From positions 11,532,001 to 11,596,000 of the forward strand of contig OX387198.1 of assembly GCA_947561715.1 (NCBI GenBank): a DNA stretch of 64,000 bases, in the 5' to 3' direction. Numbering within the stretch: position 1 is the first letter of the stretch; the number at the start of each line of letters is the position of its first letter. The translations under genes and the position numbers were made by a program. Positions 47,201-62,200 of this stretch are shown one piece after another. This DNA is from Ascidia mentula (taxonomy: Eukaryota > Chordata > Ascidiacea > Phlebobranchia > Ascidiidae). A model generated the notes under the pieces. That model saw only the letters and a list, made by a program, of their open reading frames with translations, ran no database searches and was not told the origin of the DNA.

Positions 47201-50200
47201 AACTCTTTTGCCATGAGACAATATCTTTTAACTTTTTTAGCTAGACTCAAAGCAAGTTTTTATTGAATCTACTACTGATTTCCCCCAAAAAATTTAAGCC
47301 ACGTAATTGTGACTATTAAATAACCGTTATTTACGCTTACAGACGCTTTACTCTATACTATTCAATATACATTCAACTTTAAGCACTACCCATGAGAGTA
47401 TACGGATAGGATTTAAATTATACGTATTTTCGCTGCGTGAGCTTACATTGGGTATGGGAGTGGACTTGGTGGTTGAAAAGACGGTCAGTGTCGCCATGGT
47501 GGTAACTGGTTGGGAAATGGTCGGGGTGGTTGGAGATATGTCAGGACCACCTATACGCGTAACGTCACAGAAAAACTGGACGCGCTCGTCGCCTGAAAAA
47601 GTTGTGGAGTTTTGTTATTGGTTTGATGGCTGGCTTACATGCTTTCGGGCTTTCAGTGAAAATGCAGAATCACTGTTGAATGAAAACAATTTCGAATAAA
47701 CCAAAACAGAAAAACATTGGCCGGAAAAGTTGCGAAAAACTAACACGAGTTTAATGTGTAAATATTGCGGTCAAACAAATTTTGAAAAATGCATAAACAA
47801 TGCAGTTGTGCGTACGCAAACAAGTTCACTTACACGATTATTTTACGGTCAGATTCAGCCAAAATGATCTTGCAAAAGTTCAATAGCGCTAAAATTCCAG
47901 CCAAAATGATCACCTTTTGCTGCAAGTTCAAAAACTCGCACATCGTTAAAGAAAAGTCCCATCATTTGACCACGGAAGGGTTTGGTCAATGTCCTTGCAC
48001 AGTTTGGCTGCTCGAGGATGGACATGGCGCTGTCGCTCAACAGTCCGCCGATCTGGATGGTGGACTGTGAGTTGAACACGGACGCCACACGCTCTGTTCG
48101 AATCGGGCAACATGGTTAAGATATTTGCAAGCGCGGAAACATATCTTGGCAGCAAAGTTGGGGTTGGTTTAGAGCAATTTTACACATGACTCTAGCGTCT
48201 GTAGTTTCTTTACTGATGCATGTAAGTCAGTTATATGATGAGCCGACGTTGTGTTAGTCTGTTATTAATGGTTAAGATGAAACAGGCAAAGTTATTCAGG
48301 CACATTCACGTTCACAACGGCCCGCTAAGGACCTGGTTAGGACACACACACACACAAAAACACCCACACTCGCACAGAAACAGGCGGAACACATTTTCGC
48401 TAGCAAAAAAAAACACTTGATCGAAAGTATTGTTAGCGGTATCTACCTTTGCCGCGCAGCCACGAGGCCACCGTGTTACGGGCCGCCGGCGCTATGGTGG
48501 GGCTGATAAGGGCTAAGCGGGTGCGTGCTTTCCCTGAGACAAATAAGAGAAAAGAGAAATGGTAAGAGTTAGCGAGCTGATGCACACGCAGACGAGCAAG
48601 CGGGGCAGGCAATTAGTATCACGATTTTTTTTCCGTAGCCGTCGTTGAACTTGTTGCTGAAACCGGCATTGCTCGTCCGACAGCGCTGCCATTCTGCAAG
48701 CTGTTAGTTGTATGATTTTCGTGCAAATCCAACGGGTTAGGGTTAGAAGACATAGCGGTTGGTTCGGAACACAGCCAAACATGCACGTGTTAATGCGGAG
48801 CTGGTTAGTAGATAACAAAACAAATTTTACACGTTCTTCTAAATTTTGTCTTGTATGCTATGATCTTCTAAAATTCTAAAAATTATTTTTTAAATTAATT
48901 GGCTGAAAAGCACCCTTGCTTCTTTCTACACCACGTGAAAGTTGTCTCGAATTGCAAATTTTATACAAACTCTAACAAAAACAATACAGAAGTTAAATCC
49001 CATATGTGTAAAACCAAAAAAACTACGCTTTGGGAACAATCACAAACACGACGCGATTCCTACTCACCAGATGGCGCCACACTCTTCTCTGGCCAGTGGT
49101 CGACCCGCATGGTGGCGTTCAACCACATTCGTTTGATCTGCACAGTGTGGTAACTTCCATCCGACACGGGCGTGTTCTCGCGTAGTTCCACGGTACGCCC
49201 TCCTCCAACATTGTATCGCAAGGTAAGTTTTCCGCCTTCCTACAAGCGTCACGGAAAGGAGGAACGTGTAAGTTTATTAATTGGGACTAAAAAGCCTTTT
49301 GGTAAAATGCGACGCAAGCTGAACCGCTCTAAAACCTGATGGCATGTGTTAATTTCGAAACGAAAACTAGATTTTTTCCAATTCCTGACGTTGAAAGATT
49401 TGCTTTGCGAAAAGCTCATGTGCAAAAAATATGAATTTATTACAATGTTTAAACCAAAGACGTCAGCCGAAATATGATTTTCGTGTTTACTTCAATGACA
49501 TTCGTTCCAAGCAAACACGCTTTTCGTGTTTTAGGGGATTGCAATTATAACACCCGGCTTCATCAACAGTTGGTGTCGGTTCAGCTTGTGTCGAACCTTT
49601 AAGGTTAAGTTTGCATGCCACGAAAACCACGCCCAGCACATGCGCTCTCCCGCTCTGCCAGGCAGCCGTGACACCGTCTCTGTCCTTTCTTCACCAGCAT
49701 TTTTTACCTTAACCCCAATCAATTAAGAACGTTCGAGTTACCTCAAAGCATAAACAAACCTAACCCAATTTTTAAGCGTACGTTTAGCGCGATTTACCTT
49801 AATTACCGCGCAATAAGACTTTAACAACGCCCGTAGCAGACTGACAGCGAATCACGCATGAGCCGTAAAATGAAAGCATTGTCAACGGACTTGGACGTCG
49901 TTATGACCTTCGAGCTATGGAATATGTGTTAGCGGTCACTCACACACACACACACGCACACACACACGGAGACAGAGATTCGCACGCACACACCGAACAG
50001 AGCATTCGAGATGCAAAAAACCCGACAACGTCGTTAAAACCAAGCCGCCAATCACGGCAACAAGAATAGGAATGCAAAAAAAACTCTTGAAACCAGCGCC
50101 AAACTCCATGCAGCGACCAGAATGGAAAACCGACATTTAATCAAATGACAAAATATGCACATATGGCGATAACGGGTCACGGAAGCCACGCTTACAATGC

Positions 50201-53200
50201 TGAGACGAAGAAAGTCTTTGGGAGGCCTAAGCATGGCCGAGAGCACAGACAAGAGCACGGCGTCTTGCTCGGTTGTAGCGAACTCAATTTTTAGCGCGTC
50301 GTAACGCACACTGCGCAGTGGCAGCTCTGAGACGATTAGGCCGCCGTTGAAGAGGTAAGCGGAAGAGCTCAAGTGTTCTGGTGGCCGCCATAATACAAAA
50401 CAAAAAGTACATTGTAAGGGTAGGGTACAGTAAAGCTAAAACGGCGGTTCTCAGTCCCACGTCCCAAAACTCTGCTATATGTAACCGGTTTAATCAATAT
50501 CATATAGGCACCACATCGAATGAAGTCACGATCTTTGGGCAAAGGGTGTGTTGTTTTTTGGACTTTTTAAAAACTTCCTAATTATCATGTGAATGTTATG
50601 AGGTTAAAAACCCAATCGTTAATTGTTTGGGTTTTTTTGTACCCCGGCCAGACTCCAGGGAAATGCACCCGCGAGCATCACAGCGCGCGCGGGGGCTGTG
50701 GGACTGAGAAGGCGTTCGCCGACACACACTCACGATCGAAAGCTGTAGAAAGTCCTGCTCGGGCGGGTTTGTATAACCGCTCACACGCAGAATTACGCAG
50801 TTTCTCTGCGAGGTGGCAAAACCGAGACCCAGTTTGTCGGTTCTGGTACTGGGATAGTCGTCCCGCCAGTTGTACAGTATTAGCCCAGTATCGACACCGA
50901 AGCGATAGCTATGGTCATCTGCAAAACCACACCACGTACGGTATTACTGTCATGGCCGTGGCAATGGATCTACGTGGACCTTTGGGATAGAATATAATAG
51001 ACAACCCCGACGTCACAACCTTTGGTATAGAGTTAATATATGGAGTTTGGATGCAGCGAGGACTTTGGTTGCTGCGCAATGGTGGTAAAATGTTGTATGA
51101 CATGCACACCATGCAGAAAATCCGGCACACCATGCTTTACTTCACTGATCAACTGATCAACAGGTTTTTTAGGTAAAACTTTGATTTTTCAAACACGAAA
51201 TGAAATGGTGAATTAGCAAACAAGTTGAATATTTTCATCGCCTCGTCTTTCATTTAACCAATGTTATACGAATAATCCAGTTAACCTTTCTAATCAGGTG
51301 GAAAATGATTGAAATTATGTTGTATCGAGAGTTTCTATAATGACAGGTAAGTTGGAATTACTTTTATAAGTTAACGTGGTGGAGTAACATGGTTACATAT
51401 GCAAAATGGCGAAATTGAATAAATACGAATCCCAAAGATTAACAGGAAAAGGGGGGCGATGTTATCATTGCTCTTTAAAAATTCTATACCATTTTTCATA
51501 TACAATATAAGTGTTCCGTATTTAGACAACAAAAGCGTCCAATCGGGTAAGTCGTATTAGTGAGGAATAACGTGTCACAAAACACTAGGACGGGTGACGT
51601 ATTTTGAAAAGTGTTCTTGAGTTCGCTGTAGCGTGCGTTCGCGACCACGTGACCGGGCGGCGTGTCGCACACAGCAGCAAGCGCCCAGTGCATGCGTTCT
51701 GTCGGAATACACAGCGCCCGGGGAAGTCACGGGCACTCGCATGAAAAAGAGAGAAGCGTGAGTGTGGCAAGGAAAAAAGGCGGCACAGCACTCTCTCGTT
51801 TTGATTTGCTTACCGGTTAGTGTACTGACGTCTTAATTGTACCGGAAAAAATAAATATTGGTTATGATATGTGAGTGGCGGACGTGTATTCAAGTTGGCC
51901 TCTTATATACAGACTATCAATAGGTCTGATCTGAAGTTATTAGATAATGGAATGTTAGGTTGATGGCAACATGAAACATCTGTGCGTTTTTTATGTACAA
52001 AAACAGTGAAGAACTACTGGAAATACAATTAAATAAACTGGAAAGTTGAAAATACATGAAACTAATTTAATTATTTCTCCACAGTTTGCATTTTTTATGA
52101 AAAGTATACGAGCCAACTTTGCTAGTTTTGAAACATTGAATTTACCCGGTACTTTAAAGTAAAAGGATCTACTTCTGTCAGGCATTTCATAATACAAGCT
52201 CTTACATATAGACAAAACGTTATGACAAAAGCGAACGCAACTTACGTTGTTGGCATTTTCGGCCCACATACGAGGTAAGACTGCAGTCACATATGTAGCC
52301 GTCCCACTGTTGGATGCAAATCCCCCCGTTACTGCATGGGCTTGGTGAGCATGACGGTGACGGCTCTGAACAACCGGAAAGAAATTTTCGATAAGAGGAA
52401 TATTTTAGGCTCGTCGGAACGAATGATTTGATAGCTCGTAAAATTATAAAGGGATTGAAATTCGATTTGTTATTGCGTAAATTCGACAGTTTGTAGGAAA
52501 TGGATAATACGTAGCCCATTCTATTTAAAAATGTGAATACTATATGATGCAGTTATATATTATGTTGCCAAAAAAGAAATCTGCTTTCGAGGATTTGATG
52601 CAAACAGTTAGTTTGTTGTGTAAATTTCACTTTCCAATCCCTTATCATACAACTTGTTTATGTTGCATCTAAATATAACAACGTCAAATTGCTCAATTTA
52701 TTTCAAATCAATCATTCTTACGCAAGCAGCCGACACCGACGTCACCGACAACTTTCTTGCCACTGGTAACTGTCATATCCTGCAACACGCCGTTGATTTC
52801 AAACGATCCCATGCAGCCCTGGAAACCGATTCTGGAAGCCACGCTGACCAGCAAATCGTCTCTCCGGTAAAAGCTTGATGGCACACCGCCCACGTACAGC
52901 TTTCCTGTAAAAAATCAGTTGTCAGCAAACCGGCAGTAGTTTGGCATGGCAAGACTCGTCCAAGCCACAAACGTAGGATCAAATTTACAGTGACTTGTAT
53001 TTAATCGTATTGTTTGTATAGGATTTTTACCATGATTTTACAATGCATTTACTGCTCAGTCAAAGGCATGAAAGCAATACAGTTCGCATGTTACGTGCAG
53101 GAAAAAATGAAAAACCGTTTATCTGACTCAATATCAAGTACTATGCACATAATGATCGAGAATTTTGAACAATATAAATTTTCCAGCGTTCCTCCTTTAC

Positions 53201-56200
53201 GTAGCAAAAAAATCCTTGAATTACTTACCGCTTAAATCAAGGTTTTTGTTTCCTGAATTAAGGTTTACTGAAATATCCTGAGCAACGCTTTGCTGGTCGA
53301 CAGTGAGATTGTGAATGTTGCCGGTCTGGACGATACGAATGTCGTGCCAACGGTTGTCGTTCACCAAGTTGCCGACCGTCAATAACTGAGAAATAATAAG
53401 GAATTTATGCGGGATAAACACTGCGCTCATCTTGGACAAGTCAATGATTTCAATTCCATTGAATAGAAAAACAAAATTTTGGGTAACAATTTCAATGGTG
53501 ATTATCAAAAAGTTAATGGGATATTTATCATGGGTAGAAATAACAAATAAGAAGCTTTTTGTTTTATTATTGCTCGAGTGCAAATAAATTTTATTGACGG
53601 TAACAATGGCGCTTGATGCCAAATTCAGTGATATTTCGCATCACAAATGTTCTTTTGCACAACAGTTGCCATCAATTTGTTTCAGTCACAAGATTCGATG
53701 CAAGCTTTACTATCACCGTGGGGTTATATCTCACCTGGGCGCCGCTACCCGTATTGTAAATATACATCACTTTGCCTTCAGAGATTTCGAGCGCCACGAA
53801 GTCTCCCGAGCTACCACCATTGTACAGAATCAAGCCTTCGATCACAGTTGTACGAATGCTCATGAAGATCGACATCGGCCTTTAATATAAAGAAACTATA
53901 TGATATCTTGTCAGTTTGCTTTGAAAGTTTTTACGTAAAACGCATATCAGAAATCAAATCGTAGAAACTGCTATGCAAATAACGAATAATTTGGTGAAGA
54001 AAATGTGTATTGACAGCCAACAAAATCCATTTGTGTGTCCGGAGCATGAAGATTAAATCTCATTTTCCCTCCGAGATTCACGTCTGCCGTTGGATCATCG
54101 CAGATTATAAAAATATCTCTCGCAAACTTAATAGGAGAACGGAACGCTTATCTTTGTTTAATGTGTTTGTTCGTCAAGTCAAAGCGACCGAAAAACAACC
54201 ATCAGATGTCTACATGTATTTACTCAGACGATATTCCAGTGAAAAACAGCCTACGGGGTAGTTTTTCTAAATTGGAGCAAACGAAAAACAACGATTCAAA
54301 AATTGCTCTTTTTCCTGCTTACTGGTATGCGTTCAGAGTATTCACGGCCACGTAGCTGTCGGATCCCTTGAAAGTTACCGGTTTAGCGACGACGAAACCC
54401 TCGTCCCAAGAGACATTCTGATCACATTGAATGTCTTCTCTGAAACAGCTGCGAAAATAACATGTAATCATTACAAGTTGATTCGTGTTGTTCTGTTCCG
54501 CTTGGTTTCATCGGCAAAAACCTGAATTAGATTTCGCATATTAAACTGTTCTTTTGGCACATTTAAACGCATACTTATGTTCACCGATATTTAGTCTTCT
54601 AATCAACTATAGGTCTTATCAGGGTAATTAGGGATTCCTAAAATCACTTGATCTTCGGCTCAACAGGCTTAAACCTGTTTTGTTATGCAGAGATATTGTA
54701 CCCTGACACACTGTTACTACTTATCTGTATACCTGTCTATAAGGTAGTTGGAGTTGAAGACGACGTTTTGGATTGTCCCTGCAAAAGGTGTTGTGGTGTT
54801 GGAGTCGCCCATACCACCGACGTATATCGAGTCGAACTGTAGTTTGGTGTACTGACCCGCGAGAGGTTCTACAACGAAATGTGCGTGAATTACTATACTT
54901 TCGGCAATAAATCCGCCGAACAAGCAACTAAAGTGGAAAAGTTTATTTGAACATCAGTGTTTTAAACAAATTTACGCTCAAAAAAATGTTTAAATAATAT
55001 TACTTTAGACGGGGTTTTTATTCTAAGCTATTACCACTACCTTTGCCTATCACAGAAAGTATCTTTGATCTTTTGTACAAAACCATTGTGGTGCCTTATA
55101 CTATACGTGCTACTTTAACGTAAACCCCTTCGGGGTCCCGTGTGAATAGTTGGTTTTACTTGAAATACAAACAGGGAGTCATGTTTTCCGCTTGCAAAGC
55201 AAAGTGTGACAATACGTGAACCACAAAAGACAGCTTTTCACTCAAAGCTGCTGGAATGATTTACGCCGATAACGGGACTACAAGCCTAAAGAGAGGATAG
55301 AAATCTGTAGAAACAGCCAAGAAAAGTACGTGCAATCAAGCTCCAAAACAAACACTGGCTAAATAATTGAAAGACAGCAAGCATGGCACATCACTCCAGT
55401 GTCAAAACTTGCAGTAGCCCTTCATAAAGAACTTCGCACAGAAATTTCAGATACGTCTGAAATATTCATTATCAGTGCGGTGGATGGTAGAACAACCGTA
55501 GGTAGGCCATGTTTCCCGCAAAATTTTGTCAGTGTTTGCTTCGTCCAAGTATATATTTTCATAAGAGGTCTACGGCGTCACGTGCATAATACATGTCCCG
55601 TAACGTGAAAATAAATCGGCACGGAAAATTACAGCTGGCTGAAATATTTATACTGCGTGATAGCACGAGGCGAGGGCACAAATTGATCTTCTCCTTTCCG
55701 CTGCTTTTTTGGGGTGGCAGCATTGGCGCCTTGCTGTTGAATTATTTACGAAGGATAAAAGCTATCAACACTCAACTTTTACAAGGCCCGGGGAGCCAAA
55801 CATTCGACACCTGTGTGGCGTTTTAAACCCTAGCAATGTGGGTCATGCAGGCACAAAGTGCAGGGAATTTAGTAAGGGCTGTAAAGGGATCCTGTTTATG
55901 GCCGTTGCTCTTATGTAATCGCCTTATGCTCTTACCTTTTGACCCTAATTATGCAGGGCCAGATAAACCTGTTTTTTGGGGCAAAACAGCAACCAACCGA
56001 AAAAATGTTTTTCTACCTGTGCGCGACCACCACAACTCACATAATATATAGTAAGACAAAAATATAACAAATGTGATTTTGGAAATTACATGTAGATTTT
56101 GTGCTTGCAAATAAACGCTTAACTTCGTTATTGAGATGTGAGTGGAACTTGGACATGAAACTTTGGTGAAGGAATTTGTTGTTCTAGTTATATTTAGAAG

Positions 56201-59200
56201 GTCAAATATAGTGATCACATATAACCTTGACTTTCACCCATGCTATGTTTATATACTTTTTCCGCTTGGTAGGGGGCCCGGTGATAAGTTGCAGATTAAG
56301 GCAACACCGACAAGAAAACCTGATCATCATTCGTGCCCAGGATAACCCGGGGTGTGGTAAAAAAAGCTAAGCGACATAGTCATGACGCTCAACCCATCAA
56401 CCAGGTCGAAAACCTGTTAGTGTACAGAATATCGTGGGTTCGAATCCCGTTGTGCTAACAAAAATAAACAATAAAAATCGCTTTTCAGTTAGCTTCAGAC
56501 TACGACAAATGCTTGGTATTGAGAATTGCGCAGCAAAACAAAAGCTTTCAGAAAACCACGAGTTTGCTTTCTACATTTCCAAAGTATCAACCCATTAACT
56601 CACTTAAAAAAGTCCCACCACACTACCCCGCACCATTTTCCAATTGATCCATCGTTAAATGCATGGATTTACTGCAGATTGCAAGTCGGTTGCATTGCGA
56701 TTTATTCACCAAACGAGTTCATGCAGGAGCTAATCGATGAGGGAATCAATACCCGCCCCCTGAGTTTGGCCCAATCCCAACTACTAACAAATGTATAGAG
56801 TTTCTGGGATCTTTTTTCGGAAGTGATGACTGGAAAATCGGAGAAAATTTTTAGGAAAACGGTTCCCATTATGTTTTTTGTGTTAATTAGGAAAGATTCT
56901 AATACCGTTGGCTTAACAGTATATTTCAGCGTTTTGCTGCGTAAGGGTGGCACTTTACGCAAGGTGTTCATTCAAATGTCTTTTGGTCTTGAAATTTCTA
57001 AGCAATTTAAATTTTTGGGCTAATTACATTTTCCACGAATCATTTTGGACGCTTTTTAACAAAAAAGCCAAACTAAATAATTTTTTCTGTAAATGAATGT
57101 TACTATGCGCATTTTTTACACTCCCTTTGCTTCACAGCCGCCATGCATCATATTATACTCGCAAACATGCGTTTTTGTCTGAGTGCCGCAAGCACAAATC
57201 TTCCTCATGCAAATATTGCTACACAGAGGTTAAGCAGGAAAAAACACGCCTTCCAATCAAAAAGATAGAGTGTAAGGGGGAAAGCTAGGCGTATATATGC
57301 TTTGCCATTATTTCAGACACAGATAAGCAATATATACGCTGGTCTACTACGATAGAACGAGTCGCCTACGAAACGCACATTCTTAGAGCGCCCACCGAGA
57401 TTTTTTTGCCTGTCCTTTCGCGACGCGAGGTATCTCCATCCGAAGCACCTTGCCAGGAAGGCGGTGTTGGCGCACCTCAGTGCTGTGGATGACATGAAAC
57501 GTCACTCATACATGCCTCCTTATTTGGAAACATTGCTTTTACGTGGAAACGGTAAAAATTGCCGTTATGTTTTTCGTGAGGCAGCGGGCGAACAAGCATT
57601 ATAAGGTCAGGCTTAATTAAATACTGCATTAGGAAAGCGCGACCTTTAGCCAAGGGGAAGCAAAAATATGCTCTATATGAATAAAGAACATGGCGAAGTG
57701 TCGACGACTTGATGTACTTTCCATTAGTGTGACAACCATTGCGGATCAAAGTTTAATTCTGTTCTAAAACCAAACTGTCTACAAAGTCACCGCCAACAAG
57801 GAGATTGCAGAATAGAAGGGGAGTTATCGATGCGAAATTGATTGAGATTTGCAATGCGTACAACTGGTCCCCCGACTCCCGAACAAGAATACGAGCCTTG
57901 TAAACACCCCATCGCGTCGCAACGCCTACATGTCCTGAAAATTGGAAGCGAAAACCATAAAACAATGCGTCGGCATTACAATTAGCCTAATGGGGCAACT
58001 GAGCAAGTCGCATAGCGCCGGGTGCGGCATTTGTGAGCCGTTCGATCCCCTTAAATTATGCAACAACCTGCGCACCCAGCACAACTCGCAGGCCCGGCGA
58101 TCGTCCAGCGATCCGAGTCATACAGTGAAAATATCAAAGCTAATGTGTCGTATTTGGAGAGACGAGACGAATAGTTAGCTGCCGATGTCAATGCTTTATG
58201 TTGTAAGTCACCGAAAACTGCACTATCAAATATACGTATACAGCCCACTAAGCATCTTAGCATAAAAACTCACTAAAATGTATTCACGTTACCTTCACCA
58301 AACGCGCTGCAGTTCAATTAGCTGTTGATTTTATACACACCAAGACATTTTCATGTTTTTAAACAGAATTTTCGAAAAAAACACGTGATACCTATATGTG
58401 CATATTTCAAAGAAAGGTTTTCGATTATTTTTGAGGTTTTTTTTTCATCCCGTGTCTATGGGCGCAAAAAGCGTGAATTGACACTTCCCACCGCACCCCT
58501 AAAATCGCTACTAATCGAATTCCGCAATCGAATTCGGCCAATTAGCGAGTAAACGAGGTGGCGAGGCACCAACTCGCTGCGGAAGATCCAGTAGATTATA
58601 TGATGTGGTTATTATCCGGTTTACTACATTTAATAAATACCGAATATATACACTACATTGTGTTTAACAGGCCTCATTAAAAGAACGTATTAATCAAAAA
58701 AATACTGGAATGTAGTTTGACACGTTGGCGATATATCAGAAGACAACCACCTAAAAAACGTTTCAAGTCAAGGAAACAATTTTTCAATATTTTTACGATC
58801 CTAAATTCTACAAGTTATTCGTTCCGCCAAGTGTTTTAGGAAAACTGCTGACATCCGAATTGAGTTCCTGCATTATTCATTACAAGTAGTCGAACTTGAA
58901 AAACCGCCTGGTTTTCAATATTGAAACCAGCAACTTAACGTTAGAGTCGTGAGCTTCCGGAGCCAAGCGACCCCTTGCCCCCCTCCCCCGCAAGAAAATC
59001 ACTTATAATAGAAATATTTGCCCCCATTCAATTTTTTTCTGCAGAAGCCCACAGTTAATCCGGTTTTAATCAAAACCCGCCATTTTTCAGTTTCTAAAAC
59101 ACAATCTGATATTTTGCCGTAAGTCGCATAACACAACTACCTAATTATTTAACAAATAAAAGCTAATTTTAGCATGTCAATAAAATTGCCACATCGTTTT

Positions 59201-62200
59201 GTCCACCCCAGCATACCTTGTAAGTTTTTATCAATAGAGGCACAAGCAAACAGGCTAAATGCATTGCCAAATGCGACCAACATGTTACCCGATGTTATTA
59301 TGGTTGGTACCACACACATTATACTTTGGAATCTCCCCTGAAGACTGATTTTATCGCGTTGCAAGATGGGATGACGAGTTGGCTGAATGTCAACCGCATC
59401 GCATAGGTCAGTAATCACAGATAATTATCGGGACAATGGTTTTTTTTAGCTTGACAAAACGTGATGAATCACAACGCATAATAACATAGGTTGGTGATTC
59501 AAAAGGTCCAACAACATATTTTGCTCTGTATCAGTGTAAAAACAAGAACAGCGCCATAAAAAAGGCAAAATTTTTAAATAAACAATTTCGCTGCCACGAA
59601 AGCAAACCAAAGCAAATAAAGCTACCGTGATTTGTTTTGGCTTACTATACCGTGTTAAACCACTTATCATTGGAGATCTGGTATAACCCACACTTAATTA
59701 CATTAAAGCCAGCCGAGTTGTTACTTACTTCCTTTGTGCATTCCGTCCACCCCGAAGGTAATGCGGTTTCCACGCCTGGACAACTTCACGCTGTGCCATT
59801 TACGATCGTTGAGACCGAATCCACTTCTCATCGTGTCCGGGCCGCTACCTGTATGAGAGCAACACATGCAAAAACCCGGGCTGTGAATTGATTTAGTTTG
59901 TTGAAGGTGGTTTCGTGAATGTTTTTTATTGTGAAATATCTCAATTGCTTGGGATAATTAATATGAAAGTTCCCAGAATTCGCAACTCTATCATGTACAC
60001 GTTCCTACAGGGACTGGCGGATAACGCTCAACATAAATCGAAAGACTAAAGTTACACGTTTTTGCAGTGCCTGAAATTGGATTAATTTTCTCCATAAGGC
60101 CATTGAGAAAACATTGAAAAAATCCAGTAGGTCCGCGTTATATGGACTTTTTTTATTTATAAGTCCTAAGTTCAAGTTGGCAAAACATGGATGGTACCTT
60201 GTCACCTTTAACAAAAAGCAGTATTCATACAAGTATTACTTTATAAATTAACGATGTGTAATTAGGAATGCCACAATGTCGTTACTACAAATATTAATCT
60301 ATCAGGTGTCTGCACCCCGGCATGGTTCGACGTATGCGAAAGTGTGAAGAAATTTAAAAGTTCGACCCGTCAACGACGGCGGTTCCCAAAGCGCGCGGAT
60401 TAACCTCGTTGCTCGTGAATTATTCAACCTCCAGTGTCAGAGAAGTCGCCAAGCCCACGGGAATAGGAGTTTCAACCAGCTTTGCACAGATGGAAGCCCG
60501 GATGAAACTTTTATACGGTGTGCATGGCTTGGATTTACAATATGTTGGCCAGTTTTGGACTTAGTCATGGCATTTCCCCCCTGAGGTATGTAGCTTGCCA
60601 AAATACGAACGACCTACCGTTGCGTTGATACCGGCAAACTTTTCTTTCTCTGGTTAGAACTCAAACTTACCGCAAAACAAATGAGCGTAAACTTATTTGT
60701 TCGGGAGAACGCGGGCTTTTGTGACGTCCCGACCGGCTAATTGGGCGGAGGCGGTCACGTGACAGAGAGCGGAACACAACATTGAAGGTCAAATGACGTG
60801 ACGCATAACACAAAAAAACAAAGACACGTGATGTGCAAATGGTGCGTGTGTGATGACTTACGAGGTGCGGTGCAGTTGGGCACGGTGCAGTCTGTACAAC
60901 AAAAATATAAGCTTGTCACCCTCATCACTGAAGAAATGAACAAAAAGATCATTGTGCACGTTGTGGTCACAAATATGTTGCTCGCTGCAGTACTTTTGAT
61001 GATATTATTCTTGCCATTAAATACACGACAGCAGTACATTTGTCGATCGTCGTTCGATGGATTAACATTTTCAATATTATAGATTGAACTTATCCGAATC
61101 CAGCACTACAGTGACATTTTAACTCACATACAGGCACTATTTAATTGGAATAAATCCAATAAAAATGTACCTGCTAAACCATAACATACATTAAGTGATA
61201 CAGGGGTCACGGCGGTGCACAAATAATAATAAGGAACGGTGCTGAAATTGTTGATTTATTTGACAACGATCGGACAAAATCAAGTGACTCAAGTAACGTA
61301 CCCAGGTCGACGGTCAGCTTCAGTCGGCCGTTTTCTACTTCTATGCTCATCCGATCCTTCGTTCTGCTGGAAGCGGTTGCGAAAAGCAAACCTGACGAAC
61401 AACGGTTGTGGTTTTTTTATGGAAGCCGATAATTTAAATGAAAATTCTGATAAACAGCAACCTTGATAAATGCATATTTTGTCTATTTTTGATGAATGTC
61501 GAGATAGCCGTTTGTCTACTTTTGGGGTTATGATAGGTCCACTCAATGACATGTTTGTGACAACTTGACATTGTGTTAAAATGTTTATATGTTATCGCTG
61601 AACAGCCGAAGTGAGAATATCCTACATTTAAAGCAAAACAAACCCACAATATGTTACAGCTATTTCAAGACATTGAATGTAAAACTATGTGTGGAAATCT
61701 TCACGTCCTCACACCGATAATTGCAATGACTGTTATTCAGGGAGAGAATAACCCTCGTTGATTAAAACATATGAACAAACCTGAGCTCAATGGCGTCCGA
61801 AACCTGAGGGAGATGTCCTCTCCTTCGGTTTGTACGCTCTGGTCCATACGGAAAGCCATGAATTGTGACGCGTTGAAACTAGCGGACATGACAGCTGTCA
61901 AACAATGAGATTTTCATTATTTTGACGGAGGATCGTTTTTTTATCGATCGCTTCAATTGTGTTTGTTCACATTGCACTTTGGAATGAACGAAAAATTGCA
62001 GAGGGGCACTTTTTCTGTGCAGATAGTATTAAAACAGGCCACATCGCAGGTTGGTAAATTTTCCAATGCCACTTATCTGGATGTTAACACAATGAGATCG
62101 CAATGTAAGAATTCAAACTTTCAAATAAACTTGCCTTTCTTAGGGGACATACTGTATTACAAAAAATAGTTTTTTAGTGTCTTTGGCTTGTGGCCGAAGC

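Noticed and set aside
48600..48720. Possible second cassette exon near the SS4 exon
   Set aside because: There is an acceptor, but no good donor in phase and the peptide has no similarity to the SS4 insert.
51496..51791. Minus-strand frames tested as a third version of the LNS6 first exon
   Set aside because: No LNS residues align in any frame and no matching phase-1 acceptor with phase-0 donor is present.
57753..57965. Minus-strand LLVGGDFVDS string resembling the LNS YVGG motif
   Set aside because: The flanking exons 59729 and 54868 already join in phase and complete LNS4; the string lacks suitable splice sites.
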